A DNA stretch of 64,000 nt from Brevundimonas variabilis (GTDB lineage Bacteria > Pseudomonadota > Alphaproteobacteria > Caulobacterales > Caulobacteraceae), in NCBI RefSeq assembly GCF_014199945.1, contig NZ_JACHOR010000005.1:186001-250000 (forward strand), given 5' to 3'. The position numbers and the translations under genes were made by a program. Position 1 is the stretch's first letter, and each line of letters begins with the position of its first letter. The notes below the pieces were generated by a model that saw only the letters and a program-made list of their open reading frames with translations, had not been told where the DNA came from and made no database searches. Shown here one piece after another: positions 10,602-19,629 of this stretch.

Positions 10602-12146
10602 ATGGCCGATATCCTGACCCCGACGCTTGGCGAGTCCGTTGCCGAAGCGACCATCGCCAAATGGACCAAGAAGGTCGGTGATCCCGTGACCAAGGACGAG
10701 ATCCTGGTCGAGCTGGAAACTGACAAGGTCTCGCTGGAAGTCGTGGCACCGGCCGATGGCGTCCTGTCGGACATCAGGGCTGGGGACGGTGACACCGTCG
10801 TGCCGGGCACGGTGCTGGGCGTCGTGACCGAGGGAGCCGCTGCAGCACCCTCGCCCGCCAAGTCGGCGCCTGCCGCCAAGGCTGCGTCCGCCGCGCCGGC
10901 CCCGGCTGCGGCGGCGGCGGCTGCTCCGGCTCCGGCCTCCGCCGCCGTGACCATCGCCGTTCCGACCATGGGCGAGAGCGTCGCCGAGGGGACGATGGGC
11001 AAGTGGCACAAGGCCAATGGCGACAGCGTCAAGAAGGACGAACTGCTGGTCGAGATCGAGACGGACAAGGTCGCGGTCGAGGTCTCCGCTCCCGCCGACG
11101 GCGTGCTGGAAGTCCTGGTCGACGAAGGCACCTCGGTCACCCCGGGGCAGGCCATTGCCCGCATCGCGGGCGCAAGCGGTGCAGCGGCCGCCCCGGCGGC
11201 CCCGGCCACGGGCGGTTCGGCCAATGCCGGATCGGCGGCCTTCAAGGCACCCGCGGCCGATGCGCCGCTGTCGCCGGCGGTCCAGCGCGTGGTTGCCGAG
11301 AACAATCTGGATCCGAAGGCGATCGCCGCCTCGGGACCCAAGGGCAATATCACCAAGGGCGACGCGCTTGCCGCCATCGGTGGAGCCGCGCCGGCCAGGG
11401 CGGCAGCCCCGGCTGCGCCTGCGACCATCGCCCCCCGGGCGGACCAGCCGCGTGAGGAGCGGGTCAAGATGACCCGTCTGCGCCAGACGATCGCGCGCCG
11501 CCTCAAGGAATCCCAGAACACGGCCGCCCAGCTGACCACCTTCAACGAGGTGGACATGACCAGTGTCATGGCCCTGCGGACCCAGTACAAGGACGTCTTC
11601 GAGAAGCGCCACGGCGTGAAACTCGGCTTCATGTCCTTCTTCACCAAGGCGGTCGTCGCGGCCCTGCACGAGCTTCCGGCCGTGAATGCCGAGATCGACG
11701 GCACCGACATCATCTACAAGAACCACTATGACATCGGCGTCGCCGTCGGCACCGACCGGGGTCTGGTCGTGCCGGTGCTGCGCGATGCCGATACCCTGAG
11801 CCTGGCCGGGATCGAGAAGGGCATCGCCGCGCTGGGCAAGGCCGCGCGCGACGGCGACCTGACCATGGACCAGATGCAGGGCGGCACCTTCACCATCACC
11901 AATGGCGGCACCTATGGGTCGCTGATGTCGACCCCGATCCTGAACGCGCCGCAGTCGGGCATTCTGGGGATGCACAACATCGTCCAGCGCCCGATGGCCG
12001 TGAACGGTCAGGTCGTGATCCGTCCGATGATGTATCTGGCCCTCAGCTACGACCACCGGATCGTCGACGGCAAGGAAGCCGTGACCTTCCTGGTCCGGAT
12101 CAAGGAGCTGCTGGAAGACCCGCAGCGGGCGCTTCTGGACCTGTAA
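10602..12146 (+). CDS. sucB: 2-oxoglutarate dehydrogenase E2 (dihydrolipoyl succinyltransferase) with two lipoyl domains
   Basis: 514 residues, about 100 longer than the usual one-lipoyl SucB. Two lipoyl domains are present: residues 1-78 with [11 protein letters not shown] (Lys42) and about 116-191 with [11 protein letters not shown] (Lys156), joined by an Ala/Pro linker. A peripheral-subunit-binding domain ([18 protein letters not shown]) and the catalytic acyltransferase core follow, ending with [13 protein letters not shown] (His485, Asp489). The core and the sucA context identify the succinyl form rather than pyruvate E2. E3 (lpd) is not in the window immediately downstream. Confidence 0.95.
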   Translation: MADILTPTLGESVAEATIAKWTKKVGDPVTKDEILVELETDKVSLEVVAPADGVLSDIRAGDGDTVVPGTVLGVVTEGAAAAPSPAKSAPAAKAASAAPAPAAAAAAAPAPASAAVTIAVPTMGESVAEGTMGKWHKANGDSVKKDELLVEIETDKVAVEVSAPADGVLEVLVDEGTSVTPGQAIARIAGASGAAAAPAAPATGGSANAGSAAFKAPAADAPLSPAVQRVVAENNLDPKAIAASGPKGNITKGDALAAIGGAAPARAAAPAAPATIAPRADQPREERVKMTRLRQTIARRLKESQNTAAQLTTFNEVDMTSVMALRTQYKDVFEKRHGVKLGFMSFFTKAVVAALHELPAVNAEIDGTDIIYKNHYDIGVAVGTDRGLVVPVLRDADTLSLAGIEKGIAALGKAARDGDLTMDQMQGGTFTITNGGTYGSLMSTPILNAPQSGILGMHNIVQRPMAVNGQVVIRPMMYLALSYDHRIVDGKEAVTFLVRIKELLEDPQRALLDL

Positions 12147-12158
12147 GCCGGGAAAGCT

Positions 12159-12265
12159 GCCCCTCCACCGCTTCGCGGTCCCCCTCCCCACTGCGTGGGG
12201 AGGAAAACGCCTGTCCTCCCCATCGCGCAGCCATGGGGAGGGGGACCCCGAAGGGGTGGAGGGGC
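12159..12265. repeat. Long compound inverted repeat at a convergent gene junction
   Basis: The left arm starts GCCCCTCCACCGCTTCGCGG and the right arm ends with the matching GGGGTGGAGGGGC. Each arm also holds an internal hairpin (CTCCCCACTGCGTGGGGAG on the left, CTCCCCAT...ATGGGGAG on the right). The unit fills the space between sucB and the convergent CoA-transferase gene, beginning 13 bases after one stop and ending three before the other. It is a second family with the same inverted-pair architecture, and may end both transcripts. Confidence 0.75.
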
Positions 12266-12267
12266 CA

Positions 12268-13464
12268 CTACGGCTTGAGCGTCTCCAGCACAGCGAGCGT
12301 GTCCTGCCCAAGCGCCGGCGGCGGCGCACCCGCCCCCACAGGTGTTCGCGACATGCGGATCGGAGATGCCACGGTAGTGACCGGCGCGTCGAGGTCGGCG
12401 CGGGTCTGTTCGACGACCAGTCCCCGCGCGATCGCCTGTGGCTCCTCGAAGACCTGGTCGATGGTGTTGACGGGACCGCAGGGCACACCGGCTGTCTCCA
12501 GGGCCGCCATCAGGTCCGCCATGGTGAACCCGGACGTCACGGCGGTCAGACGCAGGGTGAGGGCGTCCCGGAAGCCGATCCTCAGGGCATTGGTCAGGAA
12601 CCGGGCGTCGGTCGCCAGATCCTGGTCGCCTAGCGCTCGGCACAGGGCCCGGAACTGCCCGTCATTGCCCACCGCAATCACCACCATTCCGTCCGTACAG
12701 GCAAAGGGCTGATACGGTGCGAGGTTGGGGTGGGCGTTGCCCATGCGGGTCGGAGCCGTGCCGGAGACGAAATAGTTAGCCGCCTGATTGGCCAGCATGG
12801 CGGCCTGGACATCGAACAGGGCGATGTCGATGTGCTGGCCCTCGCCCGTGGCGCGGGCATGCAGCAGGGCGGCCAGGATGGCGTTCGACGCATACATGCC
12901 GGTGAACAGGTCGGTGACGGCGACGCCGACCTTCATCGGCTCGGCGCCGGGTCGGCCATCGGCCTGGCCGGTGATGCTCATCAGCCCGCCCATGGCCTGG
13001 ATCATGTAGTCATAACCGGCCTGACCGGCGCGGGGACCGGTCTGGCCGAAACCGGTGATCGAGCAATAGACGAGCCGGGGGTGGATGGCGGTCAGGCTGG
13101 CGAAATCCAGCCCGTACTTGGCCAGACCCCCCGTCTTGAAATTCTCCACGACGACGTCGCAGGTCAGGGCCAGTTCGCGGGCCATGGCCGCCCCCTCGGG
13201 TGAGGCAATGTCCAGCTCGACCGACTTCTTGCCCCGGTTGGCGCACAGGAAATAGGCCGCGTCGCCCGGCGTGCCGTCGGTCCGTGTGGTGAAGGGCGGG
13301 CCCCATTGCCGGGTGTCGTCGCCCGTGCCCGGTCGCTCGATCTTGATCACCTCGGCCCCCAGATCGGCAAGGGTCTGGGTGGCCCACGGGCCAGCAAGCA
13401 CACGGGACAGGTCCAGTATGCGAACGCCCTGAAGCGGGCCGTGGGACAGGTGTGCGTCGGTCAT
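12268..13464 (-). CDS. CaiB/BaiF family (class III) CoA-transferase
   Basis: 398 residues. Family landmarks include GVRILDLSRVLAGPWATQTL, DLGAEVIKIERPGTGDDTR, the NRGKKSVELDIASPEG segment, VENFKTGGLAKYGLDF, VYCSITGFGQTGPRAGQAGY with the following DYMIQAMGG, and a C-terminal GQDTLAVLETL. These enzymes move CoA between an acyl-CoA and a free acid through an aspartyl intermediate. The substrate pair cannot be inferred, and no dehydratase or racemase gene is adjacent. It stands alone, convergent with sucAB. Confidence 0.92.
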   Translation of the reverse strand: MTDAHLSHGPLQGVRILDLSRVLAGPWATQTLADLGAEVIKIERPGTGDDTRQWGPPFTTRTDGTPGDAAYFLCANRGKKSVELDIASPEGAAMARELALTCDVVVENFKTGGLAKYGLDFASLTAIHPRLVYCSITGFGQTGPRAGQAGYDYMIQAMGGLMSITGQADGRPGAEPMKVGVAVTDLFTGMYASNAILAALLHARATGEGQHIDIALFDVQAAMLANQAANYFVSGTAPTRMGNAHPNLAPYQPFACTDGMVVIAVGNDGQFRALCRALGDQDLATDARFLTNALRIGFRDALTLRLTAVTSGFTMADLMAALETAGVPCGPVNTIDQVFEEPQAIARGLVVEQTRADLDAPVTTVASPIRMSRTPVGAGAPPPALGQDTLAVLETLKP

Positions 13465-13502
13465 GGGCGAGACCTAGCCTGCCCTGCCAGCGTCGCAAAG
13501 TC

Positions 13503-14771
13503 TCAGCCTTGTGAGCGGGCCTTCCGCTTGGTGACCCGGTCAGCGACCTGTTCGGCATGCTTCAGAGTGAAGGCAAGGGCTGCCGGATTGCCTCGGCGTG
13601 CCCCAACCGAATCCGCAACGATCGCACCCCGCGTGCCGATGGGGGCCGCATCGCCCGTTGTGGTATCGATGGCGGTCTGGTGCTCGATCTCGGCGTTGAG
13701 TTCGGCGCCCATCAGGACGATCTGTACCGAGAGCCAGGTCCACAGCAGGAAGCCCATCATCGCCGCCAGCGGGCCGTAGCTGTCGGTGCGGACGAAATTG
13801 CTCAGATACCAGCTGAACAGGACGGACAGGGCCACGCTGGCCGTCGCAGCAAAGATCGCGCCCGGCGTCAGCCAGCGCCACCGCGCCCGCGCCCGGCACG
13901 GCCCGAAGCGGTAGATCACGGTCAGGGCGGCGGCATACAGCACGAACAGGACCGGCCAGCGGAGTGGGGCCAGCGCGGCCCATTCGTCCTGCAGGCCGAA
14001 CACGGACAGCGCCAGCGGCACGCCGACGACCAGGGCCGCACTGAGCAACACGGCCGCCAGCCCGGTCAGGGTGAAGGCAAAACACAACAGGTTGTAGTGG
14101 ACCAGATTGCGCTTCTCGACCTCGTGGTAGGCAACGTTGATGCCGTAGAAGAGGGTCTTGATCCCGTTGTTGGCGACCCACAAGGACAGGGCCAGCGTCC
14201 AGACGAGGGTGAAGGTCAGCTCCGAACTGTTGTTCTCGGCCAGCCGCTGCATCTCGCCATTGATGAACTGGGCCACGTTGGAGGGCAGGGTCGTGTACAG
14301 GAACGACACGCGCGTGGCCGCGTCCGCGGGGTCCGCGAACAGGCCGTAGATGGTCACAAAGGCTGCGAGCGTCGGGAACAGGGACAGCAGGAAGAAGAAG
14401 GTCACACCGCCTGCCACGAAGCCGACACGGTCGCCGAAATAGGCTCCGCCCGTCCGCCACAGGACGTCTGTCCAGCCCTTCAGCGGGATATGGTGCGGGC
14501 GTTCGGCCAGCCGGCCCCGGCCGGGCTCACGGCTATCATAATCGTGGGGGGTCGGATCCGGAGTCCCCGGTGGAACCGGCCGTTCGGTTCGCAGGTCGAT
14601 CCCGATCTTGTGGCCCTGGCTGTAAAGCAGATGCGCGGCGGTCGCCCCCGCGGTCAGGCCCCCGAGGGCAGCACCGATGAATTTCAGGACCGACCCGCGT
14701 CCGTCTCCGGAGCGGCCCTGCAGGCGACCGACGAGGCGGCGCGGGTGACGGATCGGGAACTGAAAAGGCAT
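13503..14771 (-). CDS. YihY/BrkB family inner-membrane protein
   Basis: 422 residues. After a hydrophilic N-terminus of about 95 residues with one possible helix (KFIGAALGGLTAGATAAHLL), the YihY core begins at KGWTDVLWRTGGAYFGDRVGFVAGGVTFF and continues through six membrane helices. These include TLVWTLALSLWVANNGIKTLFYGINVAY and FGPCRARARWRWLTPGAIFA, both typical of the family. The family was once called RNase BN, but that assignment is not accepted; its function is unknown. The ATG at 14771 stands only two bases from the longest divergent frame, which argues for a later start of that neighbour. Confidence 0.9.
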   Translation of the reverse strand: MPFQFPIRHPRRLVGRLQGRSGDGRGSVLKFIGAALGGLTAGATAAHLLYSQGHKIGIDLRTERPVPPGTPDPTPHDYDSREPGRGRLAERPHHIPLKGWTDVLWRTGGAYFGDRVGFVAGGVTFFFLLSLFPTLAAFVTIYGLFADPADAATRVSFLYTTLPSNVAQFINGEMQRLAENNSSELTFTLVWTLALSLWVANNGIKTLFYGINVAYHEVEKRNLVHYNLLCFAFTLTGLAAVLLSAALVVGVPLALSVFGLQDEWAALAPLRWPVLFVLYAAALTVIYRFGPCRARARWRWLTPGAIFAATASVALSVLFSWYLSNFVRTDSYGPLAAMMGFLLWTWLSVQIVLMGAELNAEIEHQTAIDTTTGDAAPIGTRGAIVADSVGARRGNPAALAFTLKHAEQVADRVTKRKARSQG

Positions 14772-14857
14772 CGGTGCCTCAAACGGGGGCGGACGCCGTG
14801 CGTTCCCGTGGGGCTTGCGACTTGCCTGAGACAGACGGGTCGGGCACTCAGCATCGC

Positions 14858-15619
14858 GTGTCCGCCTCCGTCTCCGCCCTGTATCGCCATCCTGTAAAGG
14901 GCTTCACGCCCGAGCCGCTGGATCGCGTCAGCCTGACGGCTGGACGGCATTTTCCAGGCGACCGCCTGTACGCCGTCGAGGTGGGCCCGTCAGGCTTCGA
15001 CCCCGACACCCCGGGCCATGTGTCGAAGATGAAATTCGTGGTCCTCGCCCGGTTTGCGGCGGTCGCGAAAGTGCGCACCCGTTGGGACGCAGCCACCGGT
15101 CTGTTGTCGGCGCGGCGGGAGGGCCGGCCCGATCTGGATGTCGATCTGGACGATCCCGCGGACCGGCGACGGCTGGAGGCCTGGCTGAGCGAGGCCCTGG
15201 GCGACGACGTGGATGCCCCGTTGAAGGTTCTGTCCGCCAAAGGCCACCGGTTCATGGATGATCCGGCCGGCCATGTGTCGATCCTCAACCTGGCCAGTGT
15301 CCGGGATTTCGAGGCGCGGCTGGGTCGACCGGTCGATCCGCTGCGGTTCCGGGCCAATATCCATGTCGAGGGCTGGCCCGCCTGGGTCGAGAACGACTGG
15401 GCTGGTCGCGAGATCGCGGTCGGCGGAGCACGGCTGGCGGTGGTCAAGCCGATCGTCCGTTGCGGCGCGACCCATGTCGATCCGGCGACGGGCGAACGGG
15501 ACATCGATCTGGTGCCCGCCCTGTTCGAGACCTATGGCCATCGCTGGTGCGGCCTCTATCTGTCTGTGATGACGGACGGGCCCGTCGCGATCGGCGACCC
15601 TGTGGAGATTTTCGCATGA
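14858..15619 (+). CDS. MOSC domain protein with MOSC N-terminal barrel
   Basis: About 253 residues from a GTG at 14858 (the frame is open to an ATG at 14774, adding 28 unlikely residues). It opens with VSALYRHPVKGFTPEPL, the MOSC_N start, followed by FPGDRLYAVE. The C-terminal part has FRANIHVEGWPAWVENDW and VKPIVRCGATHVDPATGERD, where the Cys is the conserved sulfur- or molybdenum-binding residue of mARC/YiiM-type proteins. Such proteins reduce N-hydroxylated compounds or handle the molybdenum cofactor. It overlaps prmC by four bases. Confidence 0.85.
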   Translation: MSASVSALYRHPVKGFTPEPLDRVSLTAGRHFPGDRLYAVEVGPSGFDPDTPGHVSKMKFVVLARFAAVAKVRTRWDAATGLLSARREGRPDLDVDLDDPADRRRLEAWLSEALGDDVDAPLKVLSAKGHRFMDDPAGHVSILNLASVRDFEARLGRPVDPLRFRANIHVEGWPAWVENDWAGREIAVGGARLAVVKPIVRCGATHVDPATGERDIDLVPALFETYGHRWCGLYLSVMTDGPVAIGDPVEIFA

Positions 15620-16503
15620 ACGACCCCGCACAGACGCTGGTCACGACCTGGAAGGCGGCGCAGGCGCGGCTGAAGACGGCGGGCATCGACAGCCCCGCCA
15701 TCGACGCGCGGCTGCTTCTGGAGGCGGCAACCGGTGCCGGGCGCGTCGACATTCTGACCGATCCCTACCGGGCCGTCTCGGACGACCAGAAAGCGGTGCT
15801 GGACGGCTATGTCGAGCGGCGACTGAAGCGCGAGCCCGTGTCGCGGATCCTGGGCCGCAAGGCTTTCTGGAAGATCATGCTGAACGTCACGCCCGATGTG
15901 CTCAGTCCCCGGCCCGATACCGAGACCCTGCTGGATATCGCGCTGCTGGCCTTCGAGCCCCACCGCGCCTTCAGCGTGATCGACCTGGGGACCGGGTCAG
16001 GGGCTATTCTGCTGGCGATCCTGGCAGAGCGAGCCGGCGCGACCGGGGTCGGGACCGATGTGTCGTCCGAGGCCCTGGCGGTCGCGAAGGAGAATGCGGC
16101 CAATCTGGATCTCGAAGGGCGCGCGGTCTTCCTGCGCACCGAGTGGGCCGCCGGTTTCGGGGACCACAGCTTTGACCTGGTCGTCTCGAACCCGCCCTAT
16201 ATTCCTTCGGACGACATTCCCGGACTGGATCCGGAGGTGCGCGAGCACGATCCGATCCTGGCGCTGGATGGTGGGCCGGACGGCCTGACGGCCTATCGCG
16301 AACTGGCCCCCGAGATCCGGCGCATCCTGAAGCCCGACGGGATCTTTGCGGTCGAGATCGGCTGGGACCAGGCCGCGGCGGTACGGTCGTTGTTCGTCGA
16401 GGCGGGATTCGAGGGCGTGCGCGTGGTCAAGGACCTCGGCGACCGGAACCGCGTCGTGACCAACGGTCCGGACCCGCGCACCAACCCCATTCCCAAGGGC
16501 TGA
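15616..16503 (+). CDS. prmC: Peptide chain release factor glutamine N5-methyltransferase
   Basis: 295 residues from the ATG at 15616, which overlaps the stop of the MOSC gene (ATGA). PrmC methylates the Gln of the GGQ motif in release factors 1 and 2. Visible are an N-terminal helical domain, the SAM-binding VIDLGTGSGAILLAIL (about 122-137) and the catalytic VSNPPYIPSDD (NPPY about 194-197). The C-terminus ends with DRNRVVTNG. prfA, its frequent upstream partner, is not here; the MOSC gene takes that place. Confidence 0.95.
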   Translation: MNDPAQTLVTTWKAAQARLKTAGIDSPAIDARLLLEAATGAGRVDILTDPYRAVSDDQKAVLDGYVERRLKREPVSRILGRKAFWKIMLNVTPDVLSPRPDTETLLDIALLAFEPHRAFSVIDLGTGSGAILLAILAERAGATGVGTDVSSEALAVAKENAANLDLEGRAVFLRTEWAAGFGDHSFDLVVSNPPYIPSDDIPGLDPEVREHDPILALDGGPDGLTAYRELAPEIRRILKPDGIFAVEIGWDQAAAVRSLFVEAGFEGVRVVKDLGDRNRVVTNGPDPRTNPIPKG

Positions 16504-16599
16504 CGATCGTCCGTCATCGGAGGCGACAGCCGGGAACCGGCGTGTTAGCTCAGACCTGAGCATAAGCTCCCGCCCAAATGTGATCAGCCAGAGCGCGAC

Positions 16600-17259
16600 G
16601 TGTCCTTCTTCCATGCCGGTCCCGCGCCCAAGACTTTCGGCCCGCGACACGGGGCGTTGCGCGATGGTCTGACCCTGAGCCCCGGACTGACGGTCGGGCT
16701 GTTCGGCGGCTCCTTCAATCCGGCTCACGACGGGCACGCCCATGTGGCCACGACGGCGTTGCGGCGACTGGGCCTGGACCGGGTGATCTGGCTGGTCTCG
16801 CCGCAGAATCCGCTGAAGTCGGCCGACCAGATGGCCCCGCTGGCCCAGCGCATGGCTTCGGCCCGGGCCATGGCCGAGGGGCCGTCCATGATCGTGTCGG
16901 ACTTCGAGACCCGGGCGGGGACGCAATGGACCATCGACACGCTTAGGGCCCTGACGGCCCGGCACCCCGGCGTTCGGTTCGTCTGGCTGATGGGATCGGA
17001 CAATCTGGCCAGCTTTCACCGCTGGCGCGGCTGGATCGACATCATGCAGATGATGCCGGTCGCGGTCGTGGCCCGGCCGGGAACGATGCTGGAAAGCCGT
17101 TCCGCTCCGGCTGCGCGACGGTTCGCAGGGCACAGGGTCTCGTCGCGGGAAGCCCAGTCATTGCCCTATCTGGCCGCTCCGGCCTGGACCTATCTGCGGG
17201 CCCCGCTGAACAGCAGCTCCTCGACGGCGTTGCGGGCGCGACGAGGCACAACGGGGTGA
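16600..17259 (+). CDS. nadD: Nicotinate-nucleotide adenylyltransferase
   Basis: 219 residues with a GTG start. It adenylates nicotinate mononucleotide in NAD synthesis. The nucleotidyltransferase signature GLFGGSFNPAHDGHAHVA (about 32-49) holds the GSFxPxHxGH motif; SPQNPLKS and the WLMGSDNLASFHRWRGW region are typical of NadD. It opens the nadD-rsfS-rlmH-envC-ctpA cluster common in Alphaproteobacteria. The 96-base gap from prmC is likely to hold its own promoter. Confidence 0.95.
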   Translation: MSFFHAGPAPKTFGPRHGALRDGLTLSPGLTVGLFGGSFNPAHDGHAHVATTALRRLGLDRVIWLVSPQNPLKSADQMAPLAQRMASARAMAEGPSMIVSDFETRAGTQWTIDTLRALTARHPGVRFVWLMGSDNLASFHRWRGWIDIMQMMPVAVVARPGTMLESRSAPAARRFAGHRVSSREAQSLPYLAAPAWTYLRAPLNSSSSTALRARRGTTG

Positions 17260-17371
17260 TCCTGCAGCGCGGGGTGACGTTTGTGGCCGTTCGTGCTATG
17301 GCTCGTCTTTATAGTCCTCCCGGAGCTTTCCGCTGACCCCCTCGACCGCGCACGATGCGCAAGCCGATGCC

Positions 17372-17899
17372 GTGTCCAACACGGCCCACGAAATGGATGC
17401 CATCGATCCGATCCACGATGAACATGGTGCCGCCGCCGGCGATCAGGATGATGATCTGAGCGACGACTCCGCCGCCGATTTTCCGCTGTTCAGCGCCGAC
17501 GACGGCGAGGACGACGACACCGTATCCTTTGGCGCGCAGGCGGTCCTGCCGACGGGCGCGACCGAGCTGGAAAACGCCATCCTGGCCAAGCTTGACGAGG
17601 ACAAGGCGCAGGACATCGTCCTGATCGACCTCAAGGGCAAGTCGCCCATGGCCGACACGATGATCGTGGCTTCAGGCCGCTCGCACCGCCACGTCGGAGC
17701 CCTTGCCGATCACCTGCAGCGCACGATCAAGCAGCACGGCCTGGGACGCACCAAGGTCGAGGGCCTGCCGCATTGCGACTGGGTCCTGATCGACGCCGGG
17801 GATGTCATCATCCACCTGTTCCGGCCCGAAGTGCGGATGTTCTACAACATCGAGAAGATCTGGGCCGTCGACAGCGCCCACCGCACCGCCCGGGACTGA
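17372..17899 (+). CDS. rsfS: Ribosomal silencing factor RsfS
   Basis: 175 residues from a GTG start; Met8 (17393) is the next option. The first 55 or so residues are very acidic (QDDDLSDDSAADFPLFSADD) and are an extension not found in most homologues. The RsfS core follows: LDEDKAQDIVLIDLKGKSPM ADTMIVASGRSHRHVGALAD, then GLPHCDWVLIDAGDVIIHLF and FYNIEKIW. RsfS binds L14 and blocks subunit joining under starvation. It lies between nadD and rlmH, the classical order. Confidence 0.94.
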   Translation: MSNTAHEMDAIDPIHDEHGAAAGDQDDDLSDDSAADFPLFSADDGEDDDTVSFGAQAVLPTGATELENAILAKLDEDKAQDIVLIDLKGKSPMADTMIVASGRSHRHVGALADHLQRTIKQHGLGRTKVEGLPHCDWVLIDAGDVIIHLFRPEVRMFYNIEKIWAVDSAHRTARD

Positions 17900-17937
17900 C
17901 ATCCCGGTTTCGGCGGACCAGCGGGTTCAGCGAACAG

Positions 17938-18402
17938 ATGAAACTGGCCATCCTCTCGATCGGCAAGCCCGGACGGGGGCCGGAGGCGACGCTGGCGGCC
18001 GATTATGCTGCGCGGGCATCGGCCTCCGGTCGTGCCCTGGGACTGGGCCCACTGGATCTCATCGACCTTGATCCCCGAAAGCCGGGCAAGGCGCCGGAGG
18101 CCGAGCTGCTGCTGGGGGCCGCCGACGGCGCGCACCTGATCGCCTGCGACGAACGGGGGCGCACCTACGGGTCGCGAGCCTTCGCCGATCACATTGCCCA
18201 GCTGCGCGACCGCGGCGAGCGGCGGCTGGTGTTCGCGATCGGCGGGGCGGACGGACTGGATGCCAGTGTGCTGGAGGCCGCGTCCTCGACCCTGGCCTTC
18301 GGGCCCCAGACCTGGCCCCATGCCCTGGCCCGGGCCATGCTGGCCGAACAACTCTATCGGGCGGTGACGATCCTGTCGGGTTCGCCCTATCATCGCGACT
18401 GA
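17938..18402 (+). CDS. rlmH: 23S rRNA pseudouridine-1915 N3-methyltransferase
   Basis: 154 residues, the normal RlmH size. The SPOUT-class knot is shown by FAIGGADGLDASVLEAA (SAM-binding loop) and the C-terminal LAEQLYRAVTILSGSPYHRD, almost invariant in the family. The ATG at 17938 lies 38 bases after rsfS. The stop codon shares its last base with the ATG of the EnvC-like gene (TGATG), implying coupled translation. Confidence 0.95.
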   Translation: MKLAILSIGKPGRGPEATLAADYAARASASGRALGLGPLDLIDLDPRKPGKAPEAELLLGAADGAHLIACDERGRTYGSRAFADHIAQLRDRGERRLVFAIGGADGLDASVLEAASSTLAFGPQTWPHALARAMLAEQLYRAVTILSGSPYHRD

Positions 18403-19478
18403 TGGCGCGCCTGATTCCCCTGACCCTGCTGGCGATCCTCGCCGCCTCGCCCGCCGTGGGGCAGCGGCCGCAGGACAGTGAACTGCGCAGCCTTCAGGCC
18501 GAATATCGCGATGAACAGGTCCGTGCGCGCCGCCTGCGGGCCGATGCCGCCGACGCGACAGCCGAAATCCGCACCCTGGATCGCCAGCTGGCCGCCCTGA
18601 CCCGGGCCCAGAGCGTCGACGATGTCCAGCTCGAGGCCCAGCGCGCCCGGTTGAACGAACTCGGGCGTCGGGAAGCGGCCCTGGTCGAGGCCCTGTCGAA
18701 GGAGCGCGGCGCGCAGGGTCGACTGCTGTCCGCGCTGCAGATGATGAGCCGCGATCCGCCGCCACCGCTGCTGATCCCGGCGGAACGGGCCGTGGACACC
18801 GTCCGGGCCTCGATCCTGATGAAGGCCATGGCCCCGACACTTCAGGCCCGGACCCGGACCCTGGTCGACCGGCAGGCCGAGGTTTCGCGCGTGCGCCGGC
18901 TGGCCGTGATGTCCTCGGAACGGCTGTTCACGACCGAAAGTGCCCAGGGCGACCGGCGCGCCGAGATCGAAGGGCTGACAGCGCGCAAGACCGCCCTGAC
19001 GGCCGTGCTCAGGGCCGATGCCGCGCGCGCGGACCGGGCCGCCGAGGCGCTGGAGGCCCGGATCCGGGCTCTGGGCGGCACGACGCCCCGTCTGAACGCG
19101 GCCGAGGCCAGCGCCGTCGCAACCCGGCTGCCCGGTGGCCGCACCCGCCTGTCGCCACCGGTGCGCAGCGCACCGGCGGCCCGTTTCGGCCAGGGTTCGG
19201 GCGGCTGGCGCTGGGCTGCCGGAGCCGGTCCGGTTACAGCCCCCGCGGCGGCCCGCGTCGACTATGCGGGGCCGCTGAGTGGCTGGGGGCAGGTGATCAT
19301 CCTGGATCTCGGTCCGGGATGGCGTGCGGTGATCGCGGGTCTGGACCAGGTGGACGTGGAGGTCGGGGCCCGTGTGGCCGACGGCCAGTCCCTGGGGCGG
19401 ACCGGCGACGACGGCGAGGTCTATTTCGAACTGCGGCGCGAGGAGCGACCGGTCGATCCGGGCCCCTGGCTGGAGTAG
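18402..19478 (+). CDS. EnvC-like murein hydrolase activator with a degenerate LytM domain
   Basis: 358 residues: a signal peptide (ending near SPAVGQRPQDSE), a long coiled coil over about 30-120 and 160-225, then a C-terminal LytM/M23-type domain. The zinc ligands of active M23 enzymes are missing: the expected HxH region reads GEVYFELRREERPVDPGPWL, and the first His site is also absent. This matches EnvC, which activates division amidases rather than cutting peptidoglycan. It shares one base with rlmH and precedes ctpA, as in many Alphaproteobacteria. Confidence 0.88.
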   Translation: MARLIPLTLLAILAASPAVGQRPQDSELRSLQAEYRDEQVRARRLRADAADATAEIRTLDRQLAALTRAQSVDDVQLEAQRARLNELGRREAALVEALSKERGAQGRLLSALQMMSRDPPPPLLIPAERAVDTVRASILMKAMAPTLQARTRTLVDRQAEVSRVRRLAVMSSERLFTTESAQGDRRAEIEGLTARKTALTAVLRADAARADRAAEALEARIRALGGTTPRLNAAEASAVATRLPGGRTRLSPPVRSAPAARFGQGSGGWRWAAGAGPVTAPAAARVDYAGPLSGWGQVIILDLGPGWRAVIAGLDQVDVEVGARVADGQSLGRTGDDGEVYFELRREERPVDPGPWLE

Positions 19479-19629
19479 GGGCCCGAACGACAGCCCCCTT
19501 TCAAACCGCCGATCACCCTGATTTTATCGCGGCAACGCGCCACGGCCACGATTTCGTCGTGACTTCAACGTCCGGACCCTACAGACCGGTGATCCCGAGC
19601 CTTCGGGAGTCGCCTTCGAAAGACATCTG

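Noticed and set aside
6955..10749. Open frame of 1264 codons on the minus strand, antisense to sucA
   Set aside because: Long antisense frames arise in high-GC genes with strong third-position bias. The translation has no domain, and the plus strand encodes a complete E1.
10269..12488. 739-codon minus-strand frame across sucB
   Set aside because: Shadow of sucB; Arg/Gly/Asp-rich, crosses the repeat and has no recognisable domain.
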